Below are positions 22,561-34,815 of a DNA stretch of 60,000 nucleotides, one piece after another. The notes below the pieces were generated by a model that worked only from the letters and a program-made list of their open reading frames with translations, did not search any database and had not been told where the DNA came from. Origin of the DNA: Hydractinia symbiolongicarpus. Taxonomy: Eukaryota > Cnidaria > Hydrozoa > Anthoathecata > Hydractiniidae. The DNA is taken from contig NC_079882.1 in NCBI RefSeq assembly GCF_029227915.1, positions 3,040,001 through 3,100,000 on the forward strand. Reading direction: 5' to 3'. Position numbers and translations under genes: made by a program. Position 1 is the stretch's first letter, and every line of letters begins with the position of its first letter.

Positions 22561-25500
22561 CTATCTCGTCAAACACTTTGCAATGAGTTCTTCCTCATCA
22601 TCGGACCATGACGACGTTTGTTTCTTCACAAAATTGGTGGCAAGTCGTGGTTGGCCCGGCGCAATATATGCTTTTGTAGTGGACTGTTCTTCAAACATCT
22701 GCAAGTTTGACCGACGCGTTGGATAGCCTGTTGTTTTGACAACCGATCGACGAAACGAATTGTCGTTGTTCTCATGAGTCGCTATATCAGTTTGTCTTTT
22801 TTGTCTGGAGCTTTGAGAGGCCTTCGCATTCAAGCTCCAGAAAATATCATTATCATCAAGTGTTCCAACGTCGAATGTTTTACCTCGCTGCATGTTTGAT
22901 GCATGTGATCTGTTTGATGTTAGATCTTTTTGATTGAACGGTTTCATATTTTTGGATGGTTTTATTGGTGTATTCAAGTTCAGAAAATCGTCGCCACTTT
23001 CTCCGCTATCGTCGTCACACGGAGAGGAATTTTTACGACGGCCGTAACTCACTGTACTCTTTTTAAATGACGAAGCGTTTTGATTGGATGTTTTCAGAGT
23101 TTTTGTAGATCTGATTGGTGTGCCGATGTTTAAAAAATTTTCATCGCTTTCCTCGTCGCCCTCAGATGCAGGAATGTTTCGCCGCCGCCCAAAGCCAACA
23201 ATACCTGCTTCCCGCTCGTTTGATGTTAATGCTTTCTGATTAGTTAATTTGACATTCCCGAACGATTTCATTGGTGCATTCATGATCGAAGAATTGCCGC
23301 TTTCTTCCTTTGCGTTCTTCCTTTTATAACACTGTTGTGGTTGTTTTGATTCTAAATAACCATCTCTTACATCACCTACTGTGTCCTCATAGTGCTCAGT
23401 CATCCAGATCGGTTTTCTTGCCTTCTTTAAAGCATCAGACGTTTGTTTAGTCTCTTTCTGGGCTATCATTATACTAGCTTCATTGCACTTTTTGGATCGA
23501 TTATTGTTTTCTTCAGAATATTCAGCATTGTCTCTTTGCTTTCTAAAATAAAAGTAACTTCTAGTAATAAATTTTACTAATTGCACGAATTGTGTACATG
23601 CTAGTAAAAAATAAACACACTGGTAAAAATACTCCGGTTCTTAGCATAAAACATACCTATTTGATTCCACAAAATCAAGTTTTTGTTTGAAATTAGCAAT
23701 TTCTCTTTCCATTCTTCTGATATTCATTTGAAGTTCATCTTTCTGTTCTTTTAAATTGCGAATAACGTTTTCATTTTTCTGTTTTACTGAATTCATATCT
23801 TTGATTTTCAAGTTCAACAGATCAATTTCTTCCCGCCTGCTACCACCACACTGATCAAGTTCAGCTTGCAAGTCCGTAATTTTTTTTTTATACTTGGATT
23901 CACTCATCTCTCGTGATAAATCACATTCCTTCACACTTTCCTTAAGTTTTTCCATCTCGTTCTCTAGTCTAGTATTTTCCAACTGCAAACTTTCAAATTC
24001 TTTTTCTCGCATTTTAAACAATTCTTCCTTTTTTTCTATTTTCTCCGAACTTTTTGTTTCATTGATAACAACCTTCGTGTTATTGCCATCTACCTTTTCC
24101 ATATTTTCATCTGTGATGTTTCTTACTGGTTCCCTTTTCTCTTTCAGTAACAGAATCTCTTTTTGCATCTCTTCCATTTCTTTTTGCAGTGATGTAATGT
24201 GTGATTCAGCAACAGTAGTTTGATCTTTACGTTTCTTTGTATTATCTATTCTTGCGGCGCCGTTGGTGGAATCATCTTTTTCCTTGCATTCGCGAAGCAG
24301 AAGAATTTGTTGGTGCAAATGGTTCAAATCCTCCTTCAACTGTTCAACTTGAAAATCTTCCTTTTGTTTTTTATGCTCATCCTTATCAACATGCACTTGC
24401 AGATTGATAATGTGCTTATCTGAGATAGCTACATTTCCAGCGTCTGTCTCGTTTTTTTCTGCCATTATCCTTTCTCGCAGCCCTTTTATTACCTCTTTAC
24501 ACTTCAGCAATTCTTTTCTCATAATGTGGTATTTCCTTTTGACATCTTGAAAATATTGATGCTCTTCTTCCATTTCCATCAACCTTTCTTCTAATCTCTT
24601 GTTTTTAATCTTAATCCAATGACAACATTGCTTTGAGCTGTTCTGTAAAGTTACAGAAGCTCTTCTGTAATGCTCGATATCGTTGTTAAGCAAATTTATG
24701 CAGTGCTCAGAATCTCGTTTTTGATCTTCTAATCTTTCAATTTTGCGTTGTAACGATTCCATCTCATATGTCAGTTCCTCAATCTTGATCTTTAAAGTGG
24801 CCTGCTTTTCTGTTTCTACATCAGTTTCTTTCAATCTCTGTTCCAACTTTCTGATGGTTTCGGCTAACTTGGTGTTCTCCTCTCGACAAACAACATTATT
24901 TGCTTTTAGAATCTCATTTTCTTTTGCTACGTTTGCATTTTGTTCGTTTGACCTTGACAAACTTTTTAACAGTATGTCTTCATTATTCACTTTTTCTTGC
25001 CTCTGGATTTCGCGGTATTTAAACGCTGTGCTTAATTTGTCGATTGATTCTCCTTCGTGTTTAATGTTATTCCATGCCATTCGACGTTCGGCATCTTCGA
25101 TTGCTAAATCTCCCAACGTCTCAAATAATCGACTTTGCGACTCTTGTAGCCGTGTAAGTAGGGCGTTGGCAGCTGGAGCAACGGGCGGTAACCTCTCACG
25201 CATCGCCACCATTGTATTAGTCGAGGCATGAAAAACGTGTTTCTCAACTCGCATGTCTTTCTTGAGTTGTTCTAACATTTCCTGATCTTTTTTAACCTTA
25301 TCCATCAATACTCTGACTTCCTCGTGAATATTTTCGTTATTTATCATTTCTTTCTGTTTCTCCTTCAAAGAGATAATCTCTTTATTTAAATTCCTCACAT
25401 TTTCCGCTAACCTATCTTTCTCTTCTGAGCGTTCTTTTTGAAGACCATATAGCTTTACGTTTAAATTTTGGTTTTCCATTTTCAAATCCTCGTGGATTAT

Positions 25501-26415
25501 ATGGCTGTCATGCAATTTCAAGCGGATGTTATCCAATTCCTCCGACAATCTGTGAAGCTCAGCTGAACTCGTTTGTTCTTCCAATTTTCCTTTCTCTTCC
25601 AATGCCTGTATTTTGTTTTCTTTCTTTGCATTCTCTATTTTTAACTCGCTCAATTTAAAAGAAGATGTTTGGACTTCTTTTTCCAACAATTCTGTTTTAC
25701 ATTTCATCTGACTGAATCTCTTTTCATACTCAATCACCGTGTTAAGATTGTGGGTTTCAGCTTCACTAATTTGAACTTCTAATTTTTTGTTCCTTAGCGT
25801 TAAAGATTCCACACCAACAATTGAATCGTCAAGTTGTTTTTTAAGATTATCCATATGCACCACCTTGGTTTGAACATCAGATTTGCAGTCACGTAACTGA
25901 CTATCTAATTTCTCTGCTCGCATCTGACTTTTACTATATTTCCTATCTAGCGCAGCTATGGATAATTTATACTGGTTCAAATCATGCTCCAGCCTTCCAA
26001 TCCGATATTTCTGTTCTTCAATCTTCTCTTCATTTGCTTTAATCACTGCATGCTTATCTTCTATGTTGTTAATCAACCCATTAACACAAGAAACTGCTTC
26101 TAAGTGTTCAATTTCTTCTATCCTCTGTAAGTATTTGTTGTTGCTTTTGAATTTTTCTTTTGGTTCGTATATCTCTAAATTCATTTTATGATACTTGCCT
26201 CCTTGTGTAGTGGCAGGCTGCAAAACCAATTTCTTCTGAGGTAGACGTCCATCTAATTGTGTTGTGCTGCTGCTTCCTTTATCTTCTTGTGATGCAGTCA
26301 GCCCCTAGTAAAATATTCGCTTAGTAAACAACTATACTTCTAAGGCGTATCAACAATACATAAGAATTGCCATACTTACCATTTCTGACTTCCGACCATT
26401 CTGCGCTCGTGTCAT
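22561..26415 (-). CDS. Long coiled-coil protein, about 1,221 aa, possibly SYCP1-like (3 exons)
   Basis: Exons: 26390-26415 (ATG at 26415; MTRAQNGRKSEM), 23657-26304 and 22561-23542; GT-AG junctions with phases 0 and 2; TAG stop at 22561. The total of 3,666 bases is an exact multiple of three. Residues about 50-880 are almost unbroken heptad-rich coiled coil (many K/E/L/Q), interrupted near the middle by a non-coil block, RLPPVAPAANALLTRL ... LGDLAIEDAERRMAWN. The last 330 residues are Ser/Asn-rich and basic. They hold about three copies of a roughly 45-residue unit (NFLNIGTPIRSTKTLKTSNQ, DFLNLNTPIKPSKNMKPFNQ, SIMNAPMKSFGNVKLTNQ), then NDIFWSLNAKASQSS, and end SWSDDEEELIAKCL. The DIFWSLNAK string and the overall layout resemble SYCP1, the meiotic transverse filament, but I would not assign it on that alone; another coiled-coil scaffold is possible. 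Confidence 0.85.
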
Positions 26416-27670
26416 ATTGAATAAATTTTTACATATATATCTTCATTCTTTAAAATGAATATTGAAAATAAATTTGATCCATCGTGCAAGACATGATATC
26501 AAAACTTTTCAAATATACTGAAAAAGTTATTTGACGTCAAATATATCTACAAGTTAACTGTGACGTAAATTACGTAATGTTGTTAATCAAACAGTGCAGC
26601 CCAATATATTACGATTATGTCACTTATGTTAAATAAAGATGCGATTAATATATTAAAAATTCCCCGATTCTATTTTTTAGAGGGCGGGGTAACAGCTTCT
26701 AGGTGTATACTTGTGTAGAAAGGTCCTTAATTTATGTTTATAATTGCCATTCGGCTTAAGTATTTAGAAAATCGCAAGAACAAAACGAGTGGGTTTAGCT
26801 ACTACGAAGGAGGACAACAGCCGGATTTAAGACACAGTAACAGTAAGCCGGTAAAGATTATCTTTTTGCTATAGGACGGCTTTTTGCATAGGTCATCTGT
26901 AGGCGAGTTAAATTAAAGAAAAATTCAAAAAAATATAAAGAAGAAAGTGATGCAACAAAACGACTTACCTAGTAATCACATACAAATTATTCATTCAGGT
27001 TTTCTTTTGAATCAATGAATGAAACATCACAATTACACGCGCCCGGATATTTGCAACCGTTTCGAAGGATTGTAAAATCAAGGAATGAGTTTAACTTGGA
27101 AGACCATTTGGATCCAAACTCCGGATAAATTTACTGTCACCGGAACCGTTTAAACCAATTGCGTCGTTCAAATAAAGACACGCGGGTGATAATCACGATT
27201 TTAGCAAATATAAGTCGATCAAAGATAGCTACTTTTAAAGAAAGATGCACGCATTTTCTTTGCGGCTGGCTGTAAATTGAAACACAAAGAAAATGCAGGT
27301 TTTGTGTGCAAAGTTATACGTAGGCTAACTTTGCTAACCGCGCTACGAGACAAAGTTAATCTACGAGTATCTAGTGTTCCAATCGAACTTTTGCTAGGTC
27401 GTGTATTTTTTAGAGTTATAGTATTCCTCTTAACTCGTACTTTTAAGTATTCAAAGCTTAAAATCTACAGAGCTACGACTCGATGTGCAAAAAGTGCTTC
27501 GACAAGTTTTTTAAAGTACGGAAACAATTTGGCATAACAACTATCCTTACCTGTGTTCGCAATAAAAATTCTGTCGCTTTAGCGGATCCTCAGGCAAAAA
27601 TATAAAAAGTCTTGTAATGTAAAGTAGGTTTAACTTTTAAATTTTTCAATGTACAAAAATTAATTTTTCT
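26416..27670. other. Intergenic, upstream of the coiled-coil gene
   Basis: Should contain the promoter of the minus-strand coiled-coil gene; no specific element could be chosen. An 86-codon plus-strand frame (27277-27537) has no recognisable features and is probably chance. Confidence 0.5.
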
Positions 27671-28012
27671 AAATGGTCGAAACGAGTTAGTGCTAGGTTC
27701 TAAATGGTCGAAACGAGTTAGTTCTAGGTTCTAAATGGTCGAAACGAGTTAGTGCTGGCTTTTAAATGGTCGAAGCGAGTTAGTGCTAGCTTTTAAATGG
27801 TCGAAAAGAGTTAATGCTGGCTTTTAAATGGTGGAAACGAGTTAGTGCTGGCTTTTAAATGGTCGAAACGAGTTAGTGCTATGTTTTAAATGGTCGAAGC
27901 GAGTTAATGCTAGCTTTTAAATGGTCGAAACGAGTTAGTGCTAGGTTCTAAATGGTCGAAACGAGTTAGTGCTAGGTTTTAAATTGACGAAATGACTTAA
28001 TGCTTGGTTCGT
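27671..28012. repeat. 31-bp minisatellite, about 11 copies
   Basis: Unit TAAATGGTCGAAACGAGTTA followed by GTGCTAGGTTC or variants (GTGCTGGCTTT). Copies differ by 1-4 substitutions, and variant classes recur. No spacer-repeat alternation, so it is not a CRISPR array. Confidence 0.95.
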
Positions 28013-28145
28013 GCAGGCAAAACTGCCCAAGATTTAATCACAATATCATGCTGCAGGCTAAGCAGAAATGGCATGACTCGATTGGAGCTTAAATCAACGA
28101 CCTTCCGCAAAGGAAGCGAACGCTCTACCATATGGTTTACCAATG
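28013..28145 (-). mobile_element. tRNA-derived SINE, copy 2 (fragment)
   Basis: Shares GGCATGACTCG, GGAAGCGAACGCTCTACCA and the ATCATGCTG ... GCTAA.CAGAAA body with 19235-19530. The B-box is degraded. It abuts the 31-bp minisatellite. Confidence 0.6.
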
Positions 28146-28372
28146 GATAAAATTCAGAGCTCTAGACGAAATTTTGGACGCCTTTCTGCAATCAGTTTTA
28201 TTTCTTGAAAAGCATATCGTACGTAATAGTTTGTGCAACATGCTATATAATTTTGCACCCAAACATTTATGTTTGTTGAACTGATGCTGCAGAGCCTAAA
28301 AAGTCAGTCTTTTTAAAATATTTTGAAACGTTTCGATCTTCCTAATGAAATCACGATGTCACATTGAAAGTA

Positions 28373-28735
28373 CAGTCAAGCCTGCGATAACATCACCCGT
28401 ATAAGACGGTCATCTGTCTTGACGACCAAATGTGGTTTCCCCCAATGTATTTTTTGGTCATTTGCTACTCTATAAGACAATCAGCTGATAAACGCAAATA
28501 GCAACCGCTATTTTTCATCCCTAGGCAAGATAATAAACCTGTGGAACAAGCTGCAGAAATAAACCATCCTCCACATCCACTCTTTTACCGCCAATAAAAG
28601 GGGAAAAAGCATTTGTATTTACGTCACAGTGTTTCAAATACTTGAAGATCGCAGCGCTTGTTTAATTTCTTGCATTCCATAAATTCAGGGAAGACAAAAA
28701 AAATGTCTTAGACGGCCACGTTAGCGGACAGTCTT
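28373..28735. mobile_element. pogo/Tigger-like non-autonomous relic
   Basis: Begins CAGTCAAGCCTGCGATAACA, followed by CCCGTATAAGACGGTCATCT, and ends near AGACGGCCACGTTAGCGGAC. The CAGTCAA terminus and repeated 'TATAAGACGG'-type words are typical of pogo/Tigger ends. No transposase frame. Confidence 0.45.
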
Positions 28736-29165
28736 AAGGCGATGTTACACAAGATCCAATTATTCAAATTCGATTTGTTGATGTATATTGATCATTAAAA
28801 TAAAATCGAAACTTTTGCAGGTGATACACGAGAACAGTTTTTTAAATTTCTTTTTCGATGAACTCGCTGCTGTTACAGTTAATATTCCAGCAACTACGAA
28901 TTTAAGAAAACGTCGAAAATGTGGCTGCAGAAAAGATCTTATTTAGGTGTGTGTTATACGTTATTAAAATATCGAAGAGAAACAAAAAGCACAAGGGACA
29001 ACTATTGGCTGGTTTCAATTTTGCTTGCTATTTTTGTTATGCTTCGCTTCGCAACCTTTTTTCGACCGCCTGAAAGCAGTCACACAAGCGATGGAGGGAC
29101 TGAAATCTCGACTTGCTGCAAAACGTCTACCATTTTTGAAATGATTGGCGAAGAATGACAGTGTT
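28736..29165 (+). pseudogene. Possible PIF/Harbinger-like transposon remnant
   Basis: GGCGATGTTACACAAGATCC at 28738 resembles Harbinger-type termini. Downstream a short frame reads RKRRKMWLQKRSYLGVCYTL, faintly like the N-terminus of Harbinger transposases (W-x-R-x-x-x-G-x-Y-x-T-L-L). Both signals are weak, and no catalytic domain is seen. Confidence 0.25.
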
Positions 29166-29169
29166 AATT

Positions 29170-29610
29170 AACTCCATAAAAAAACGCATTAACACCATCA
29201 ACTCACGCATACGCTTGGTCCGACGGAACGCTGAAAGAAAAAAAACATATTTGCCGAACCCGCGAAATGTAAAATAAGGCTTTATTCGCGAAAATTTGCA
29301 ACCGCGAAAGTTAAAACTTGTCAGGTAGACAATTCTTACGAAGTTTCGCGGAAAAAAACTTTTGCGAATTTTGGGAGTTTGAATATTTCGCACTAGAAAA
29401 ATCTCGCATACATTTAGAATTTCGTGCACAGTCCGCTGGCGGTCGCTTACCCACGTGTTTTACACTGCACTAATTGCGCCCCACCGAAGGGGCGCACATT
29501 TAGTGGACCGCGGGTATATAGTGTTTGTGTTGTGTATGGCAAAAAAAATTTCCACTCTTTACTTCGCGGGGGAACTTCGGCTCGAACATCCAACCTAGGT
29601 TTGATATAAC
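29170..29610. repeat. TTCGCG-rich repeat and a GC-rich hairpin segment
   Basis: 29220-29420 is full of CCGCGAAA and TTTTCGCG words in both orientations. From 29424 the composition switches to GC-rich, including a perfect hairpin TGCGCCCC-ACCGAA-GGGGCGCA at about 29473-29494. No homology recognised. Confidence 0.4.
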
Positions 29611-31629
29611 ACAACCTGTGTGTTTGGTACCATCAAGACAAAAATAACACTGATCGAGCAAAACTTATCTTGTCTCGGTTTCTTTGTTGTCTCTGAAGAT
29701 TTGACTGCCATAAAAAATATTAATCGAGATTCTTTTGTTATGTTAATTTAAAGCTTTGTAATATTGTCTCGTTTAATATGCTTAAATGTCACTGCAGCCC
29801 ACGTGAATTTATCTTCAAGAAAAGGTTTGTTTTTCTTTGTCCAAGTTGTTTCGAAACTTGTTAACAGTAAGTAGAAGGATTACTTATATTTTATATGAAA
29901 TTAAACTCAGAACGGTTTATGGCGTTGATCCAAAGGCCGCAATTTATAAATGCATCACAATTTAAAGTCAATCAAGAACAGAACATTCCGTGTATGGCCA
30001 TGACTAAAACTGCTTGCATTTTATTGGTCTTCCCTTCCCGATGGTCTGGCTTGTCGTAATAGCTTTAATGATGTAGCTAGGGAGCTAAATACTTATTTTT
30101 AAATTCTTGCATTTTATAAGTTAATAGTCGTAAAACTACTCTCACTTGTACTACAGCTATCAAGCTAGAACTGCACAAAATAGTGCTTTCATTAGAGTCC
30201 CTTTTTTCAGAAGCAACAAAAAACTTTTATCCTGCCCTGTGTAATTTTATCAACGAGGGTGCTGATAAGCCACATACACCGTAAAAAGTATAGGCGTTTT
30301 GGGTGAGTAAAATAACTTCTAAAGGAACCTTTGTGAGGCTGCTATCATGTATTCTTGCGGTCAGAATGTTCTCCTTCGTTGCTATCCGATGGAGAACAAA
30401 GTGGACTTTTCACGGTCAAACCTTCAAAGTAGCAACCTTACTTAAACAGAATTTACAAGTAAAACGTCGTTAAAATGTCGCAAAATGGCAAAAATTAAGC
30501 AGTATCTAAAACATATTAAAGATTTGACTAAAAAAAAAAGAATTCCTTGAAAAATCCAGTATTGTATTTATGAAGATTTCACCACAAAAACATTAATTAC
30601 GGCATTTGTACCCCATTTCATAATGGCTGCCCGTGATTGGTTGACACGAATCCGACCGCAAGAATATATATAAAAAGATATTTGTTGAATCATGAAAAAA
30701 TATTGTTGTTCATTGCACGGAACAGTCAAGTTGAACTGATAAATTAACCAATAACATAACATAGTTAGCCCTTGCAGTACAACTAGACGCTACCCACAGT
30801 ATGTTACAGGTTTCTTTGTTTTCTTCCCTTTTTTATGTTTTTTCTTGAGATTATAAATGATGTTGTTGATTTATCAAATCTGACAAATTTATTAATGAGT
30901 GTCTACCCTTTTTTGTATCAACTTGTTCAATTCAATTCGAAAACAATGACCAATCAATTTCCTCGATAATAAACAATCAAATTTGTAAAATTCAATAAAT
31001 CGATTTCAACAAAATAAGTCCTGTATTGTCCACAGGTTTGAAAATCTTGTATCGCCTGCTTAATATTATACTTGTTTAACAATGATATCAAAGCCAGCTT
31101 GACTAAATTTATATATATATTTTTATTTATATAGTATACCTTTTGTGTATCACATGGCATTGATTTGTATCTTTTTAATAAATTCTAACTTTAAATCAGA
31201 TAAGTAGACAATAATTAAACAACCTAGAATTAATTCAGTTCTGGTAAAATTGTATTCTTCTTTCTCAATTTTAAATATACTTTCTTTTTCAGATCATTTG
31301 TTATGAAACCATGCACCATCAGCAGTTTCGAAAAATCTTCAACGAGAGAAATTTTTAAGGATTTTATTGGTAACTTAACAGAGTATATAATAATTCATTG
31401 AAATTAAAATTGTTCAGAAGTTATTATATATATTCGAATCGTGAAGTTCATACATAGCAATCCTGCATCCTGGAATTTTCGAGATCAGTTATAAAAAAAT
31501 CCAGTTAAAGTTTTAACTATTGTTTTAGAATATATACTATATATATGTAAAAAAAAAATTATTTTTTATTTATCAAGTTGTATTTTACGCAATAATAATT
31601 GAGAATTAGGATACTTATGATGTGTTTAT
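29611..31629. other. Intergenic, no gene recognised
   Basis: Strongly AT-rich spacer with TATA-rich runs near 31110-31140 and 31530. No coding, RNA or mobile feature could be supported. Confidence 0.5.
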
Positions 31630-31725
31630 ATACCCCATTGTTCTCCGTTTTAAAGTCTACTTCAAATTTCAGAATCTTTTAGGCTAATGACGGAAATCTT
31701 TAAGTCGCAGGGCTTCTTATTTAAA
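31630..31725 (-). repeat. Dispersed repeat A, copy 2
   Basis: Reverse complement resembles 5540-5632: shared words include AAGAAGCCCTGCG, GAAATTTGAAGTAGAC and ATGGGGTA. About three quarters identical by eye. Confidence 0.55.
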
Positions 31726-32562
31726 AATTTTCCCCTGGGCAATAAGCTTATTCACAAGCCTCTATGCAATTCCGTACTGCATTTCTATCATATTCGTCAT
31801 ATTTGGCGGAAAATGTTTCAGCAGAATAGCTTTCAGACACAATTTGTTATTACAGCACAAGAATTTTTGGAGATTTGATAAGTCAAAAATGTATGCGTAA
31901 GTCTTTTGAACGAATTTTAACCAAAAATCAAAAGCAATGATTACGTGAAATTACACAACAAGAAGGCTAGAGGCGTTTAAAGTGTACATATATTTAATCA
32001 AGATCTAACTTTATAGATAGAGCCTTAGCCAAATGTGAAAATAACGAAAATAATAAGTTCTAACACTGCAGTTTTTATAGATTTCAAACGTCCACCATTT
32101 TAATTTTAAATCCCGTTCTAAATTTGAATGTTTGAAATCGTTATTAGTAATTCGGGGCGCATTAGTGGTAACTATGGCTAGTTTCTAGTTTTGTCAGACT
32201 TTTCTCCCGCAGGAATTAGACTTTAAAAAGATGTCCTATAGCTAGGTAGAATCAAAGGTGATTTTCCAGAGACAAGTTAGATACCTCGCCGAAAATGTAT
32301 AGATCTCGTTTGCTTTGTCGTTGAGAATTTTTGAACATGGCGGCAAAGTTGGAACACCAGCTGCACATGTTTTCTCATTTTTCATTTTTTTATTATTTTT
32401 AACCAGTGTTGTTTTATGTGTGATTGATATAAAGGGTTGCGAAGCGTGAACAGATCTCCTATGTTTGCAAGCAAAAAATTGTAAGTTATCTTAACCAGGC
32501 CAATAAAGGAGGGCAGCCATTTTTTTGCTACTGCACACACACAACCATCTCAACTCTTAGGG
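31726..32562. other. Intergenic, no gene recognised
   Basis: AT-rich spacer. Nothing supportable beyond short chance frames. Confidence 0.5.
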
Positions 32563-32640
32563 GCTGTTTATATGGAAGCGGGCTGGCTCGGTTGGCTGGG
32601 CTGGCTTGGCTGGGCCGGATCTCGCTACTATCAAGAAGCA
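32563..32640. repeat. GGCTG-type microsatellite beside a transposon-end-like word
   Basis: GGGGCTGTTTATATGGAAGC is followed by about 40 bp of GGCTG and GGCTT iterations. The first word resembles some Harbinger-type termini, but no opposite end was found. Confidence 0.5.
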
Positions 32641-33597
32641 CAATCAAAAATAAAAATTTGTTCTTATGACAACTAAGCCAAGATTTCGATACTTTTTCCC
32701 AATTGAAAATATCTTACTTTATGAGGAGCTAAGCCAATAAAAACTGCTGAGGAAAGTTATAAAGTTTTATCATGTGAGCAGAGGAGAATAAAATAATATT
32801 GAAAGTTTATTATTTTTGCGTGTTTTGTGATGGCTCCTCAAATTACATTTATAGATAAACAGTCTGTGCTTTAAGGAGAGAAAAAGAAGAATGGAAACTC
32901 AGTTTTGTAATGATATTACTTTTACTTTCTTAGGTAAAAAACTAATTCTCTTATTTTTCTTTATATAGCTATAGCTAACAAAAATTTCCAACAAACTTCG
33001 AAACCTGCTTTTTACTTCTCTCTACATTACAATAAAACCATGTCTTTTATATTTTAGATAATAGTTTTAGTAAAGACAAATTTTTTAACAAAAATTGTAA
33101 AGAACCTTAAATATGCTCGCCAGTAAAGATATGTTTAAAACTGCCTTTTTTATACCCTTTCCTTCTTTTGTTTAACTTTTTTTGTCTGCCTTTTTTTTAT
33201 CCAAAAAGTTTTAGCGATCCTTACCACTTTGGCGGTAACCGAAAAAGTTCAGCTTAGATTTATTTAAAATGTGAATTGTACAAGTGGAATTTCAAAGGCA
33301 AAAAAAATCATTGCATAAGGCGACTCCAATTTAATTAGTTGTTCTACGGGCCCGACCGACCCTAATTTTCACAAAAACAAAAAATAATAACATCAAGCAA
33401 AAAAGTTTTAAAGAAAAAAACATGAAAAAAAGCCAAACATTTTTTCATCCCATCTCGTGAAAATATAATATAATCAATAACGTTACTTTAGGATCATCAT
33501 TGGTAAGGCCACTGGAAGTTGATTCTTTGTTCATGGTAATTTGTTGCGATAAAACTAAAATGTGCGGTGCACTAATCTTGTAATTACAAAAATAGTT
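32641..33597. other. Intergenic, no gene recognised
   Basis: AT-rich spacer with no supportable feature. Confidence 0.5.
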
Positions 33598-34571
33598 AGG
33601 AACCATCTCAAAATGTTTGTACGTAGTTCGTATAATTCGTATCAAAAACTTTGTATCAATTTATTAAATCTTTCGTATCATTTAATTTTTGATACAAACT
33701 TTTTCATATCATCAAAGTTACAAGTTCGTATAAAGTTTGTATCTTTTAAAATAAACTTCGTATGTAGTTCGTATCATTTTTAAAGAAGTTTGTATAATAA
33801 TTTGCTAATATGAAGTTCGTTTATTATAATTGGACTATTATCTATAGTCTTTATTTTGAATTTTTTTCAACAATTATAAAGTTCATTTTGTTATACGAAC
33901 TTCGTTTATTTTAATTGGATTTATAATCTAAAATCTTTAGGGATCGTCTCCATGGCATAGAAAGTGAAAAGATTGCCATAGGTCGTTTAAAAATCATGAA
34001 AACGGCATCGTAGAAGCCAAGAGATCGCCGTAGATCGTTTAAAAATCAAACAGGATTGTAGAAAACGAAAAAATCGCCTTAGATCTTTTAAAAATCATGA
34101 AAACGGGATCGTAGAAAATGAAAAGATCGCCGTAGTTTGTGTAGATTGAACCTATGAATATGCAATTTTGCTAGTCTTTTTAAAGTCAACCTTGTATATT
34201 TTACTTCTTTTATTTCTGGTTTTGTGTAAAGTTCGTATCATTTCTTTTTGTATTTTAAAAGAATTCCTTTAATTCTTTTGTTTCTGGTTTCGTATTTAAA
34301 TAATTATGCGCAATTACGCCGGTACTTCTGAAGTTCGTTTCAAGATTGTATAGCAATTTACTTCGTTAAAAGTTCGTATAATTTAATTTTGCATTATAAA
34401 AAAACTTTGTTTAAGTTCGTATCATATATTAAAAAAGTTCGTATAAACTTTGTTTACATTTTTTATTTTAAACAAAGCACTTTGTATGACATTCGTTTAA
34501 CAAAACGAAGTACTTTGTAGCGTTCGTATAATTATACGAAAAAAACATACAAACATTTTGAGACAATCCCT
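33598..34571. mobile_element. About 1-kb element with terminal inverted repeats and internal tandem array
   Basis: Left end AGGAACCATCTCAAAATG and right end (reverse complement) AGGGATTGTCTCAAAATG form inverted termini of roughly 45 bp with substitutions. The interior is built from dozens of TTCGTAT/ATACGAA words. At 33966-34134 about three copies of a 55-60-bp unit occur (AAAGATCGCCGTAGATCG, TTTAAAAATCATGAAAACGG). No protein-coding frame, so probably a non-autonomous DNA transposon. Confidence 0.6.
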
Positions 34572-34636
34572 TACGTGATTATGTAATATATATAAAATTA
34601 GCTACGTTCGCTAAAATAGTTATAATACAATTGAAA

Positions 34637-34815
34637 AACAAGACAAATTATTGTCGTAACACCCTCCATCGTTATGATTAATATATGTTTAAAATTACGC
34701 TAGCTAAACTGTAATACATACAGCAAGAGTTTGGTCGATACCATTTAGGAAAAATAATTAAAACAAGATAGAATACGCTTGTCGTAACACCCTCCTCTGT
34801 TATGAATTTAAAAAA
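34637..34815. repeat. Tandem duplication with TTGTCGTAACACCCTCC
   Basis: The block AACAAGA..., TTGTCGTAACACCCTC and TGTTATGA occurs at about 34637 and again at about 34762, so the unit is about 125 bp. Confidence 0.6.

Noticed and set aside
24743-25231. 162-codon plus-strand frame opposite the coiled-coil gene
   Set aside because: Low-complexity Ser/Phe/Leu mirror of a Lys/Glu-rich coiled coil.
23641-26229. Start of the coiled-coil protein inside the large exon
   Set aside because: That start is a TTG (leucine). The frame is open upstream to an acceptor at 26305 and joins in phase to an ATG exon at 26390-26415.
27671-28012. Regular repeats resembling a CRISPR array
   Set aside because: Units are head to tail with no unique spacers, in a eukaryotic genome.
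29127-29429. 100-codon minus-strand frame
   Set aside because: It overlaps the TTCGCG-rich repeat block, with no splice context or recognisable motif.
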